Positions 17,602 to 24,499 of a stretch of DNA of 33,373 bases are shown here, piece by piece; positions within the stretch are counted from its first letter, which is position 1, and every line of letters begins with the position of its first letter. Both the position numbers and the translations under genes were made by a program. The notes beneath the pieces are model-generated. The model made no database searches. It was not told the origin of the DNA and saw only the letters and a program-made list of their open reading frames with translations. The DNA is from Parachlamydiaceae bacterium (lineage in GTDB: Bacteria; Chlamydiota; Chlamydiia; Chlamydiales; Parachlamydiaceae): positions 1-33,373 of the forward strand of contig JACCRY010000063.1 of assembly GCA_013813265.1 (NCBI GenBank). Direction: 5' to 3'.

Positions 17602-17845
17602 AATGGAACAAAAAGCTCGAACTAAAGATGAGAAATTTCTGCAGGCACTTTATGAGGCTGCGGAAGAAAAGGGGGATCTAGAGGCTTGCTTTGATCGTTA
17701 TGGGATTGGTACAAGTATTGGCCTGCATCCCAGAGGTGTAGATACGATCTGTACGCTATTGCTTCAGGCAAACTTTATCAAAAAGGGTGAAGGCAAAGAG
17801 GTGCATTTAACCGAAAACGGCCTTCGGCTCATCCGCGAATTATAA
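17594..17845 (+). CDS. Small winged-helix-like protein, unknown
   Basis: An 83-aa acidic-then-basic protein. The N-terminal helix (KDEKFLQALYEAAEEKGD) and the closing segment (RGVDTICTLLLQANFIKKGEGKEVHLTENGLRLIREL) look like the recognition helix and wing of a winged helix-turn-helix domain. The ATG at 17594 overlaps the cysS stop; a second ATG at 17603 is equally possible. The frame continues the operon tightly, which supports reality. The target or partner is unknown. Confidence 0.7.
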   Translation: MNKMEQKARTKDEKFLQALYEAAEEKGDLEACFDRYGIGTSIGLHPRGVDTICTLLLQANFIKKGEGKEVHLTENGLRLIREL

Positions 17846-17929
17846 GTAGCCAATTTACAAGACAATTTCGCATAAGAGCACATGAATCAAAAGACAGAGA
17901 TACTATTGGGACATCCTTCGAGGTAAATC

Positions 17930-18540
17930 CAAAGATCATGACAGATCCTTATTCAATTTGGTTAGATCCAGCTCATCCTTCCTATCTGTCCTATCCTGAA
18001 AAAGAATGCAGTTATGATTTGATCGCAGGTTACAGGACTCATAGATTAACTCTTAGGATGGGACAGGATGGAACAAGATGAGGGGGCCAGGATGGGCTAC
18101 AGATGAAAAGAATGGAGAGCCTAATAAAAAGCCATCTAGCTTATACCTTTAATCCTGTCTAATCCTGCCCCATCCTGCCTTATCCTGCCTTATCTTGAAA
18201 AAATGTAGTTATGAGTAGTTAGATCGCAGGTGAGTAAGCGTAAATAAATCTGTCCATCTACATTTTCTTTGCGCTCTTTGCGCCTTTTGCTGCTTCTTTG
18301 CGTTAAAAAAATATTTAGTACACTGTCCGTTAAATCTGATTCAAATAAGATTCTTCAACGTAGTTCAACCTCTAAATTTATTAATGTGGAAAACTAGATG
18401 GTTTTTTTAACGCAAAGAAGCCGCAAAAGGCGCAAAGGGCGCAAAGTTCTTTGAGAGCTCAGATGGGTGAAATTGACGCTTACGCAGGTGAGGCATTCCC
18501 TGGATTAATTCTCAGGATGGAACAGGATAATGATTTAAAA
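17930..18540. repeat. Patchwork of ATCCTG-type 10-bp repeats and longer repeat copies
   Basis: At 18151-18197 the 10-bp unit NATCCTGYCY is repeated four and a half times. The reverse-complement unit (AGGATGGGACAGGATGGAAC) occurs at 18055-18083 and again at 18514-18532. A longer shared segment (TATCCTGAAAAAGAATGCAG, then a GATCGCAGGT) at about 17993-18030 is repeated at 18191-18225. This occupies the ~770-base gap between the winged-helix-like gene and the unknown 243-aa gene; no gene is supported in it. Confidence 0.7.
18267..18447. repeat. Inverted pair of 45-bp CGCAAAG repeats
   Basis: The forward arm 18402-18447 begins TTTTTTTAACGCAAAGAAGC; the reverse arm 18267-18310 is its reverse complement with about two mismatches over ~43 bases. 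The spacer is ~90 bases. The same family, in the same head-to-head form, is found at 146-303. Confidence 0.75.
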
Positions 18541-18613
18541 TTGAGAGTCTTACAACTCATTTTTTTTATCTTTAAAAGATTATTTATACGAAACATTTTC
18601 CACTTGTTTTCAT

Positions 18614-19345
18614 TTATTTATTACTCATGTTGAGAAAATAAATCGCTTCAGTGAGGTTGTCTATTTGTTTTGCAATTTTTTCTGTAGTCCCTGTAATTTG
18701 ATTCCTTTCGGATAAATCTCTAGCCAGATATGAATCTACACTTAAAAGGAGGTCTAATTTTCCCTCTACTATAGGGGCGAACACTTTCATATCCATTCTT
18801 ACAAGGGCATCGAATACTTCCCCACCCCCTGGCTCATAGTCTACTAATCCAGAAGGGAAATTTAATAAAGTATTTAAGTTAGCCAGGCATTGTTTTTTAT
18901 TCCATTCATTTCCTTCATTAAGTGAATGTTCAACTTCCATTCCAATTGCTTTTGAAAGAGCATCCAATACAAGGTTTTTATTCTTTTGTGCCGATTCGAC
19001 ACTTGAAGTTCTAAGAATGGAACTGATATGACGTTTTACTGAAGGATCATTTTTTATGGCTTCCCCCACAGCTTGACCCATTAACTTATGCCTAGCTGAC
19101 CCTAATTGGCTAATAAAAGTTTCTTTATTGGGAATTTGACGAAGCGCTGAGTTAACTGTATCATTATCAATCATTCCTTTCCTCGCATAGCCTAATTCGA
19201 GAGATTTCCAAGTGCGGCCTAATATTTCTGATTTTTTATAATTAACAGCTTCTTTTAATGTTAGATCCTTTGTCGCGAACTCCACTTTTCCGATTTCTTT
19301 GTGCCACAGGTCTTTATAACCAGAATCATTATTTGGGTTTATCAT
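18614..19345 (-). CDS. Unknown 243-aa soluble protein
   Basis: No family recognised. The protein is hydrophilic, without a signal peptide or membrane helix, and appears mostly helical. It contains three regularly spaced helical blocks around residues 60-90, 115-140 and 210-243, and a Gly-rich turn (YEPGGGEVFDALVRMD). It may be an effector or a lineage-specific protein. The ATG at 19345 has only a weak GAG upstream. The 290 bases upstream to the microprotein cluster are very AT-rich and hold TATAAT-like sequence on the minus strand (19390s), so a divergent promoter region is likely. It sits among repeats, in line with an accessory region. Confidence 0.75.
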   Translation of the reverse strand: MINPNNDSGYKDLWHKEIGKVEFATKDLTLKEAVNYKKSEILGRTWKSLELGYARKGMIDNDTVNSALRQIPNKETFISQLGSARHKLMGQAVGEAIKNDPSVKRHISSILRTSSVESAQKNKNLVLDALSKAIGMEVEHSLNEGNEWNKKQCLANLNTLLNFPSGLVDYEPGGGEVFDALVRMDMKVFAPIVEGKLDLLLSVDSYLARDLSERNQITGTTEKIAKQIDNLTEAIYFLNMSNK

Positions 19346-19633
19346 ATTTACTCAAGATTATAATTTGTCTTTAAAAACCGTTTTATAATTATATTATATC
19401 GTCATTTGTTAATAAGATGTAAATATTTTTAATAAAAAAATAGCTGCAGTGTTTGTGGTTGTAGTTATATTTAGGAAAACTTAACTGAATTATAATAAAT
19501 AATGAAAATGTTTTTAAACAAAATGTATACAAATAAATACAATGCTGTTTATTCTAAAAGAGAGGGCGAAAGAGGCAAAAAGGAAATGTCCTTTTGGTAC
19601 CTTCAGGGATCATTAACTTTCATGAGAGGTTAT

Positions 19634-19741
19634 ATGGTTAAGAAAGCGAAAAATTCTAAGATTGCGCAAAGTAACTTGGAACAGAAATACCCAGAAAAAG
19701 GTAAACAGGAAATTTCTGAGAAAAAAAATAGAAAAAAATAA
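19634..19741 (+). CDS. Lysine-rich microprotein 1 (35 aa)
   Basis: GAGAGG precedes the ATG by four bases. The product starts MVKKAKNSKIAQSNLEQKY and ends EISEKKNRKK; it is strongly basic, low complexity and probably disordered. The reading frame is open back to 19502, but the upstream part is compositionally different and lacks a ribosome site, so the short form is preferred. It is the first of three similar genes on this strand. Function unknown; nucleic-acid binding is a guess from charge. Confidence 0.55.
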   Translation: MVKKAKNSKIAQSNLEQKYPEKGKQEISEKKNRKK

Positions 19742-19787
19742 CTGTCACAAAAAATAAAGAAATTTATTCAAAGGAGGGTTTAATATC

Positions 19788-19889
19788 ATGAAAAGAAAAC
19801 AAACTAAAAAAAATGAAGCTGGAAAACGAGGAGTTGCTAACTTTAAGTCAGAAAAAGGAAACAAAGATTCTAAATCTCAAAATAAATAA
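19788..19889 (+). CDS. Lysine-rich microprotein 2 (33 aa)
   Basis: A near-consensus Shine-Dalgarno AAAGGAGG (19770-19777) stands ten bases before the ATG. The product starts MKRKQTKKNEAGKRGVANF and ends DSKSQNK: about one third Lys/Arg, no hydrophobic core. It lies 46 bases after microprotein 1. The strong ribosome site and the Lys-biased composition shared with its neighbours argue that it is translated. Function unknown. Confidence 0.6.
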   Translation: MKRKQTKKNEAGKRGVANFKSEKGNKDSKSQNK

Positions 19890-19937
19890 CATCCTTATCC
19901 CTTTAAGTTTGAATCTGTAACTACAAATCATAAGTGT

Positions 19938-19962
19938 CTTGTGGCTAAAGAAAAGCTACAAG
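19938..19962 (+). other. Hairpin between microprotein genes
   Basis: CTTGTGGCT pairs with AGCTACAAG across AAAGAAA. It is not followed by a T-run, so it is not a typical terminator; it may separate or stabilise transcripts of the microprotein cluster. A second short palindrome, TTCTCCTTAGGAGAA, lies at 20087-20101 ahead of microprotein 3. Confidence 0.4.
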
Positions 19963-20132
19963 AGAGAGATGAGACGGAGTCGTCGATATAAGTTGATTAA
20001 AAAAATAAAAATTAAAAAAAGATGTACAGATAAATTGAAAGTTGATTAAGTGAGTTTAGAGTCAAGACAAGTTCTTAGTCTCTCTTTTCTCCTTAGGAGA
20101 AAGGATTATTAACAGTTAAACTGGAGGATTTT

Positions 20133-20261
20133 ATGAATAACGACAAAAAAGGCGCTCAAAAAGGTGAAAAATCTGGAAGCAAAGGTGGAGCAAAGAAAAG
20201 TTCTGGGGGAAAATCAAAATCGAGTCAATCAGAAGGTAAATCATCTTCAAGAGATATGTAA
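20133..20261 (+). CDS. Lys/Gly/Ser-rich microprotein 3 (42 aa)
   Basis: GGAGG (20123-20127) is five bases before the ATG. The product starts MNNDKKGAQKGEKSGSKGG and ends GKSSSRDM; it consists almost entirely of K, G, S, A, Q and E. The GSKGGAKKSSGGK section resembles histone-tail or KGG-type stress-protein composition, which is a similarity of composition only. It lacks any membrane or signal feature. It is the third member of the cluster, followed by the hairpin at 20289-20319. Confidence 0.65.
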   Translation: MNNDKKGAQKGEKSGSKGGAKKSSGGKSKSSQSEGKSSSRDM

Positions 20262-20288
20262 TTAGCAATTTTTTTTGTTCGATTTGGC

Positions 20289-20319
20289 AACTCGCTTAAC
20301 CCTTAGGGGGTAGCGAGTT
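20289..20319 (+). terminator. Hairpin, possible terminator of microprotein 3
   Basis: AACTCGCT (20289-20296) pairs with AGCGAGTT (20312-20319), with an inner ACCC/GGGT. The stem is strong, but only CGCTTTCT follows, so it may be a Rho-dependent end or simply a stable 3' structure. Confidence 0.4.
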
Positions 20320-20507
20320 CGCTTTCTGTGCATACTCCGTTTCACCTTATACATCTTACGGCATATTTAATTTTTTTCCTGTCTTAAAGCCCTTTTTCAA
20401 TGTGATGTAAGTGGGCTTTCAACTCCTGTGGTCAGGTTTTTCACAGTCCTTATCTTTTTCTTATACCTTTCCAACAATATTGCCACCTTCTTCGCTTTTT
20501 TCGAGAG

Positions 20508-20990
20508 TTGAATACGAATTGGGTGCATGAAATCGGGACTGTTGAAGAAGCTGGAACCCACGTGACATTAAAAGATAAAACTGTATGGAGTATTGGCTGG
20601 TGGTGGCAAGCTAAGGTACAAAGCTGGAACCCTGGGGATAAAATTTCGTTAACATTTGATTATAATTCTTCTTATAATTACGTCGAGTTTTATAATGCGA
20701 CACAGAATCAAACTGTTTGGGGTAACTTATATGATCTTCCTAAAAAATCGGATAGCCTTGTTACCTCTGTTGCTAGTTTGGAAAACTATTTCTATACCGT
20801 TTTGCTAAACACGGGTTTACGTGTACATTGTAATTTATCTGAAAACTTTTTGCCCATGTTCAATTATTGGAGAGAAGGCGATATTGTGATTACAATAAGT
20901 GTATCGGGAGTAACGAATCCACATGCGCTCTGGAACCTTACAAGGCAGCAAATTGTTTGGAATCTTCAAATAGATCCATCAAGCTCTTAA
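20508..20990 (+). CDS. Free-standing W-x-x-GD repeat-domain protein, probably with a frameshifted signal peptide
   Basis: The 160-aa product is homologous to residues ~78-215 of the ClpB-like protein at 10950-12545. Each half repeats the pattern: strand, short strand with W, then W-x-x-GD-x-I, then VWG-x-L or LWNL (SWNPGDKISL...TVWGNL; YWREGDIVIT...ALWNL). No ATG opens the frame; the only in-frame candidate is TTG 20508. One frame over, GTG 20428 opens a signal-peptide-like stretch (MVRFFTVLIFFLYLSNN) that runs to a six-T tract at 20496-20501; one extra T there would join it to this frame. The gene may be a frameshifted pseudogene, slippage-controlled, or mis-sequenced. Function unknown. Confidence 0.6.
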   Translation: MNTNWVHEIGTVEEAGTHVTLKDKTVWSIGWWWQAKVQSWNPGDKISLTFDYNSSYNYVEFYNATQNQTVWGNLYDLPKKSDSLVTSVASLENYFYTVLLNTGLRVHCNLSENFLPMFNYWREGDIVITISVSGVTNPHALWNLTRQQIVWNLQIDPSSS

Positions 20991-21056
20991 CCAAGGTTGA
21001 ATGTGTAGACAAATTCCATTGGTGATAGCCTAATAATCTGATATTTGCTTTATGTA

Positions 21057-21224
21057 TTAAACTCGACTTTGTACATTTTTTACTATCGCCCTCGCGAAAG
21101 AAGCAAACTACGGCATAATGAATTTCGAAGGAATGAGTATTTCTACCCCTTCCTTCGAAATTTATTTAGCTGGGGAAGCTTCTCTCCGAGGGCGATGGTA
21201 AAAAATATACAAAGTCAAGTTAAA
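21057..21224. mobile_element. ~166-bp palindromic element (MITE-like)
   Basis: The left arm (AACTCGACTTTGTACATTTT continuing through ACTATCGCCCTCG) and the right arm ending at 21222 are reverse complements with about four mismatches in 38. The inner arms AATTTCGAAGGAA (21121-21133) and TTCCTTCGAAATT (21150-21162) share the same centre at about 21141. Size and architecture match the element at 6781-6941 although the sequences differ. Any reading frame across it is a by-product of the palindrome. It occupies most of the 350-base gap before the FAD oxidoreductase gene. Confidence 0.75.
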
Positions 21225-21339
21225 AGCATTTGTTGCAAATTTCAGAAGGTCATGCCTAACACCAAGGCCAAACTATGAGCATCTTAAGTGAGGTAATATT
21301 TCAGTTCAGATTCACTAATTACTGGTTTAAAATGGACAC

Positions 21340-22395
21340 CTAACTTCGAGTCATGCGGAAAAGGAGTTTGCCAATAGAAGGGGATAATGTGCATCCCTGT
21401 ATGGCCATTCTACAGAGCTTTGGATTCATCAAAAGAGTATGAAGTCCTTTAGCTGCTCTTAAAATAGAAGAGCTTTGCGCTTTATAATCCCTTTTAAATC
21501 CGACAAAATCTTGATTTGACGCATAGCGAGCAGCCATGATTCCGCTTGTGATTCCTAGCGAGAGCCCATCTCCGCATGCAGGAGGGATCGCTAAGGCAGC
21601 ATCCCCAATGAAATAGCTGTCTTGCCAGTCAGGAGTGTTCTTGAACCCAAAATAGGGGACTGAAGCTGTCATCCAGTTGTCAAAGAGGCGTTCCCCAGAT
21701 GCAAGTAATTCGTTTAGATGTGGATTCTCTTGGATAATTTTTTCCATAAATTGATCCACTGAGCCAGCAGATTTAACTTTTTCTATTGAAGCAAGGCATG
21801 CCAAGTTGGACTTTCCCTCTTCAATCGGTGAAAGCCCAAGATATGCGCCTTGAAATCCGAACATCTCCAAAGTATTGGCCAGCTCAATTCCTTTAAAATG
21901 CGCTTTGATTCCTAGAAATTGTGGCTCTATTAAAGGAGCAAGAAATCCAGGAAGACGTCCAATTGCAATGACAAGAGTGGAGGTTGAAAGCATTTCACCT
22001 GTCGAAAGTTTAATAAGGTGTTTATGACCTTGCTGCTGTTTTGGATAGATGGCTTCAACTTTGACTTGAGTGCGGATGTCTGCTCCTAAGGATAATGAAT
22101 GTTGGACAAGAGATGGATCTAAAATTAAATGAGAGAGGCTTCCTGCGGGAGTTGGAAATGTTAATGAAAATTCTTTTTTTCCGGATTGAAAACGGCTTTT
22201 TAAGATCGGATGGGGATTGATATCCCATTGTTTTAAAAACGGAAGAGACTCAGGAGAAATAAACTCTCCACATACTTTTTGAGTGGGATAGCTGCCGGCT
22301 TCTAAGAGTGTAGGGACTTTACCGAGTCGGAGAAATTCAAGCGCGGCCGAGAGCCCTGCGACTCCTCCTCCGATGATGATGACTTCTTGATCCAT
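21340..22395 (-). CDS. FAD-dependent oxidoreductase of the geranylgeranyl-reductase/aromatic hydroxylase type
   Basis: Flavoprotein of 351 aa from the ATG at 22395. The dinucleotide-binding GGGVAGLSAA is at residues 9-18, a basic/Cys region KVCGEFISPE near 40 matches the family's active-site strand, and the second FAD motif YFIGDAALAIPPACGDGLSLGI is near 255-275. These enzymes reduce or hydroxylate lipid-linked or aromatic substrates. It is the third gene of a type III PKS/methyltransferase operon, starting five bases after the methyltransferase stop; in known phenolic-lipid operons the flavoprotein oxidises the methylated resorcinol to a quinone. A longer frame to 22452 exists but would overlap the methyltransferase by 52 bases. 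The exact reaction is inferred. Confidence 0.88.
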   Translation of the reverse strand: MDQEVIIIGGGVAGLSAALEFLRLGKVPTLLEAGSYPTQKVCGEFISPESLPFLKQWDINPHPILKSRFQSGKKEFSLTFPTPAGSLSHLILDPSLVQHSLSLGADIRTQVKVEAIYPKQQQGHKHLIKLSTGEMLSTSTLVIAIGRLPGFLAPLIEPQFLGIKAHFKGIELANTLEMFGFQGAYLGLSPIEEGKSNLACLASIEKVKSAGSVDQFMEKIIQENPHLNELLASGERLFDNWMTASVPYFGFKNTPDWQDSYFIGDAALAIPPACGDGLSLGITSGIMAARYASNQDFVGFKRDYKAQSSSILRAAKGLHTLLMNPKLCRMAIQGCTLSPSIGKLLFRMTRS

Positions 22396-22400
22396 ATTAA

Positions 22401-23096
22401 CTACAGTTTTTTGGGATAGACAATGAGGATCCAGCGGAAAGGGCAATGCCATGTTAATGAAAAGGCCTTTCTAGGAATTTTTGCAGCATCTAAAAAAGCT
22501 AGAATGTCACTACGTTTGAAGGCTCGCTTGATAGATAAAAGGCCATCGTGATAGATAAGACGATTTCGAAAGCAAATAGGAGCTATCGCAGAAAAGACGA
22601 GTGTTGCTAGAGGGTGTCTATGCAGGTCATTGAATATCACGGCCTCCCTTGCAATCGTGAGGCTGCGCTTTAAAAAGTCGATAATTTCATCATCCGATAA
22701 GTGGTGACAAACAAGTGTGGATGTTACAACGTCGACACTTTTTGGAGGTTCTAGAAGTTCAGGCGTTTTACAAATGGAGAATTTAAGGTTTCTGGGAAGA
22801 GGGTTTGTTCCAGCTTTTGCAAATGCGATGGCTTCTTTAGATAGATCAATTCCTCTTACTTTTGCTTGAGGATATTGGTACGCAAGTTTTCGGGTGATCT
22901 GACCTCCGCCGCATCCAACGTCGAGAATGGATTTTGGATTCTTTGGAAGCTGATTAAATGCCCAAATTGTTGCACGGTCCCCACCCAAAAGTCTTCCAAT
23001 ACGTCCTAGCTGATATAGACATTCATTATACTCTTCTGAAGTGTAATGCGAAGGCCCTAAGTCTATTAATTCAGGTGTGTTAACACGTTGACGCAT
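22401..23096 (-). CDS. SAM-dependent methyltransferase
   Basis: Class I methyltransferase of 231 aa. The SAM-binding motif ILDVGCGGGQ is at residues 57-66, the acidic motif VRGIDLSKEAI near 77, and the post-motif VDVVTSTLVCHHL near 115-130. The C-terminal part is hydrophobic and basic, as in UbiE-like and SrsB-like enzymes that act on lipid phenols. It starts directly at the PKS stop (adjacent bases 23096/23097) and is followed closely by the FAD enzyme, so a single operon is very likely. The probable substrate is the PKS product, by context. Confidence 0.88.
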   Translation of the reverse strand: MRQRVNTPELIDLGPSHYTSEEYNECLYQLGRIGRLLGGDRATIWAFNQLPKNPKSILDVGCGGGQITRKLAYQYPQAKVRGIDLSKEAIAFAKAGTNPLPRNLKFSICKTPELLEPPKSVDVVTSTLVCHHLSDDEIIDFLKRSLTIAREAVIFNDLHRHPLATLVFSAIAPICFRNRLIYHDGLLSIKRAFKRSDILAFLDAAKIPRKAFSLTWHCPFRWILIVYPKKL

Positions 23097-24188
23097 TTAA
23101 TTTCCTTTTTGCAAAAGAATTCCTTCCATGGATAATCCTGGGCCAAATCCAATGCCAACAGCCCACTCTCTTTCATTTTTTTGCTGATGCAGACGGTCAA
23201 GAACAAATAGAAATGTAGAGCTCGACATGTTGCCATAGTTCCAAAGAGTTTCCCAGGAGGCTTTTGTTTGGGTCTCATTGAGATCTAGTGCGCGTTCAAG
23301 GGCCTGTATAATAGACTTTCCGCCGGGGTGAATGGGCCAATCGCACTCACTAATTTCGACTTTATCCTTCAGCAATGGCCCAACAAGAGTTTGGATGTGA
23401 CGTTTGATCAAGGGTGGAACAAAAGATGACAGCTGCATAAAAAATCCATGGTCTCCAATGTCCCACGTCATTTTATCTAAGGTATTTTCAAGGGCCAGAG
23501 AACTTTGTCTTTCAATTGAATACAAAGAAGTTTCATTTGGACGCAATTCGCATCCCACAATTGCTGCCGCTGATCCATCTGCAAAAAGTGCATTAGCTAA
23601 AAGGTTATCATGACTTTGATCTGCTTGTAAATGCAAAGAACAAAGTTCTGTGCAGACAAGCAAAATTCGATGTTGCGGGTTTTCTTTTGCAAATGCATTT
23701 GCTACTTGCAAGCCTTTAAAGGCTCCAAAACATCCCATTAAATTGATTCCAAGGCGGTGGACAAATCGGTTAAGACCTAAAAGGTTGATAAGGGTAAATT
23801 CAACTCCTGGGGCCATGACTCCTGTGCAAGAGACAAAAATAACATGTGTAATTTCAGAAGGAGACCCTCCCCAAGCATTTATAGCCTTTAAAGCTGCTGA
23901 GTGAGCAAGACGGGGGGTCTCGCGTTTGTAGACTTCATTGCGTTTCGATGTGCTTGGTAAGGAATTGGGGTAATCTTTTCCCCAAAAATGCCATTTATCC
24001 CTTTCTTGTTTGAAATCAGGAATAACTGAATGGCGAAAACCAATTGCAGAATTTTGATATATTTTACGCAGTAGACTCGCCTTTTCTGTGTCTAAGTGAA
24101 GCATGTCGATCATTTTGTCGGCAATTTCTTCTTGAGACCAGACATTGGGGGGATTTACAGTAGCTAATGATAAAATTTTTGGTCTCAT
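23097..24188 (-). CDS. Type III polyketide synthase (alkylresorcinol/alkylpyrone synthase type)
   Basis: Chalcone-synthase-fold homodimeric enzyme that extends an acyl-CoA or acyl-ACP starter with malonyl units and cyclises it. The catalytic triad is visible: Cys153 in NLMGCFGAFKGL, His287 in IHPGGKS and Asn320 in WNYGNMSSST; the closing GFGPGLSMEG loop is at 347-356. At 363 aa the length is typical. The ATG at 24188 begins the conserved MRPKILSLAT-VNPP start; the frame from TTG 24224 would run through a palindrome. It is the first gene of the PKS-methyltransferase-flavoprotein operon, the same gene set as Streptomyces srsABC, so a long-chain phenolic lipid or quinone is the likely product. 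The starter unit cannot be told from sequence by eye. Confidence 0.93.
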   Translation of the reverse strand: MRPKILSLATVNPPNVWSQEEIADKMIDMLHLDTEKASLLRKIYQNSAIGFRHSVIPDFKQERDKWHFWGKDYPNSLPSTSKRNEVYKRETPRLAHSAALKAINAWGGSPSEITHVIFVSCTGVMAPGVEFTLINLLGLNRFVHRLGINLMGCFGAFKGLQVANAFAKENPQHRILLVCTELCSLHLQADQSHDNLLANALFADGSAAAIVGCELRPNETSLYSIERQSSLALENTLDKMTWDIGDHGFFMQLSSFVPPLIKRHIQTLVGPLLKDKVEISECDWPIHPGGKSIIQALERALDLNETQTKASWETLWNYGNMSSSTFLFVLDRLHQQKNEREWAVGIGFGPGLSMEGILLQKGN

Positions 24189-24220
24189 TCCAATCAAATT
24201 AAACCAAATCTTGTTTGTGG

Positions 24221-24237
24221 TCAATGATTATCATTGA
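24221..24237. promoter_or_regulatory. Fur-box-like palindrome between the PKS operon and vapBC
   Basis: TCAATGATTATCATTGA is a perfect 8-1-8 palindrome. Its GATTATCATT core matches the Fur-type GATAATCATT at nine of ten positions. It lies 33 bases upstream of the PKS ATG and overlaps the -35 of the divergent vapBC promoter, so a bound repressor could affect both. The regulator is not known. Confidence 0.5.
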
Positions 24238-24262
24238 ATTCACACATCTTCTTGTGTATAAT
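24234..24262 (+). promoter_or_regulatory. Sigma-70/66-type promoter of vapBC
   Basis: TTGAAT (24234-24239) and TATAAT (24257-24262) are separated by exactly 17 bases, 37 bases before the vapB ATG. Short inverted repeats ACACAT (24242-24247) and ATGTGT (24263-24268) bracket the -10, a sensible place for autoregulation by the VapBC complex. Confidence 0.65.
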
Positions 24263-24298
24263 AATGTGTAGGATGCAGTTGTTCTATAGGAGGTACAT

Positions 24299-24499
24299 AT
24301 GCCAAGCAACTTAGACTTTAACCCAAAGCTTCTTTCAGATGTTCAAAAGCTTGGGAAATTTAAATATAAAAAAGATGCTGTAAACGCAGCACTTGAGGAA
24401 TTTATCCAAAAACGTCGGCAAAAAGAAATTATCGGCCTATTTGGATCAATTGATTACCATTCTAGCTATGACTATAAAGCTGAGAGAAAGGTAAAATGA
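24299..24499 (+). CDS. vapB: VapB-type antitoxin
   Basis: A 66-aa antitoxin that would neutralise the following PIN-domain toxin and repress the operon. The N-terminal half (VQKLGKFKYKKDAVNAALEEFIQKRRQKE) is typical of the VapB antitoxins with a short ribbon-helix-helix-like segment; the C-terminal tail (IDYHSSYDYKAERKVK) would wrap the toxin. An ideal AGGAGG is five bases ahead of the ATG. Its stop overlaps vapC by four bases (ATGA). Confidence 0.85.
   Translation: MPSNLDFNPKLLSDVQKLGKFKYKKDAVNAALEEFIQKRRQKEIIGLFGSIDYHSSYDYKAERKVK

Noticed and set aside
18151-18197. Possible CRISPR array
   Set aside because: The units are 10 bp in direct tandem with no spacers, and no cas genes are in the window.
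18451-18633. 60-aa plus-strand frame
   Set aside because: It begins in repeat DNA and ends in AT-rich sequence overlapping the end of the 243-aa gene; no ribosome site.
19502-19633. N-terminal extension of lysine-rich microprotein 1
   Set aside because: No ribosome site at the first ATG and a different composition; the ATG at 19634 with GAGAGG fits better.
21045-21278. 77-aa plus-strand frame
   Set aside because: It lies across the 166-bp palindrome; the open frame follows from the palindrome, not from coding.
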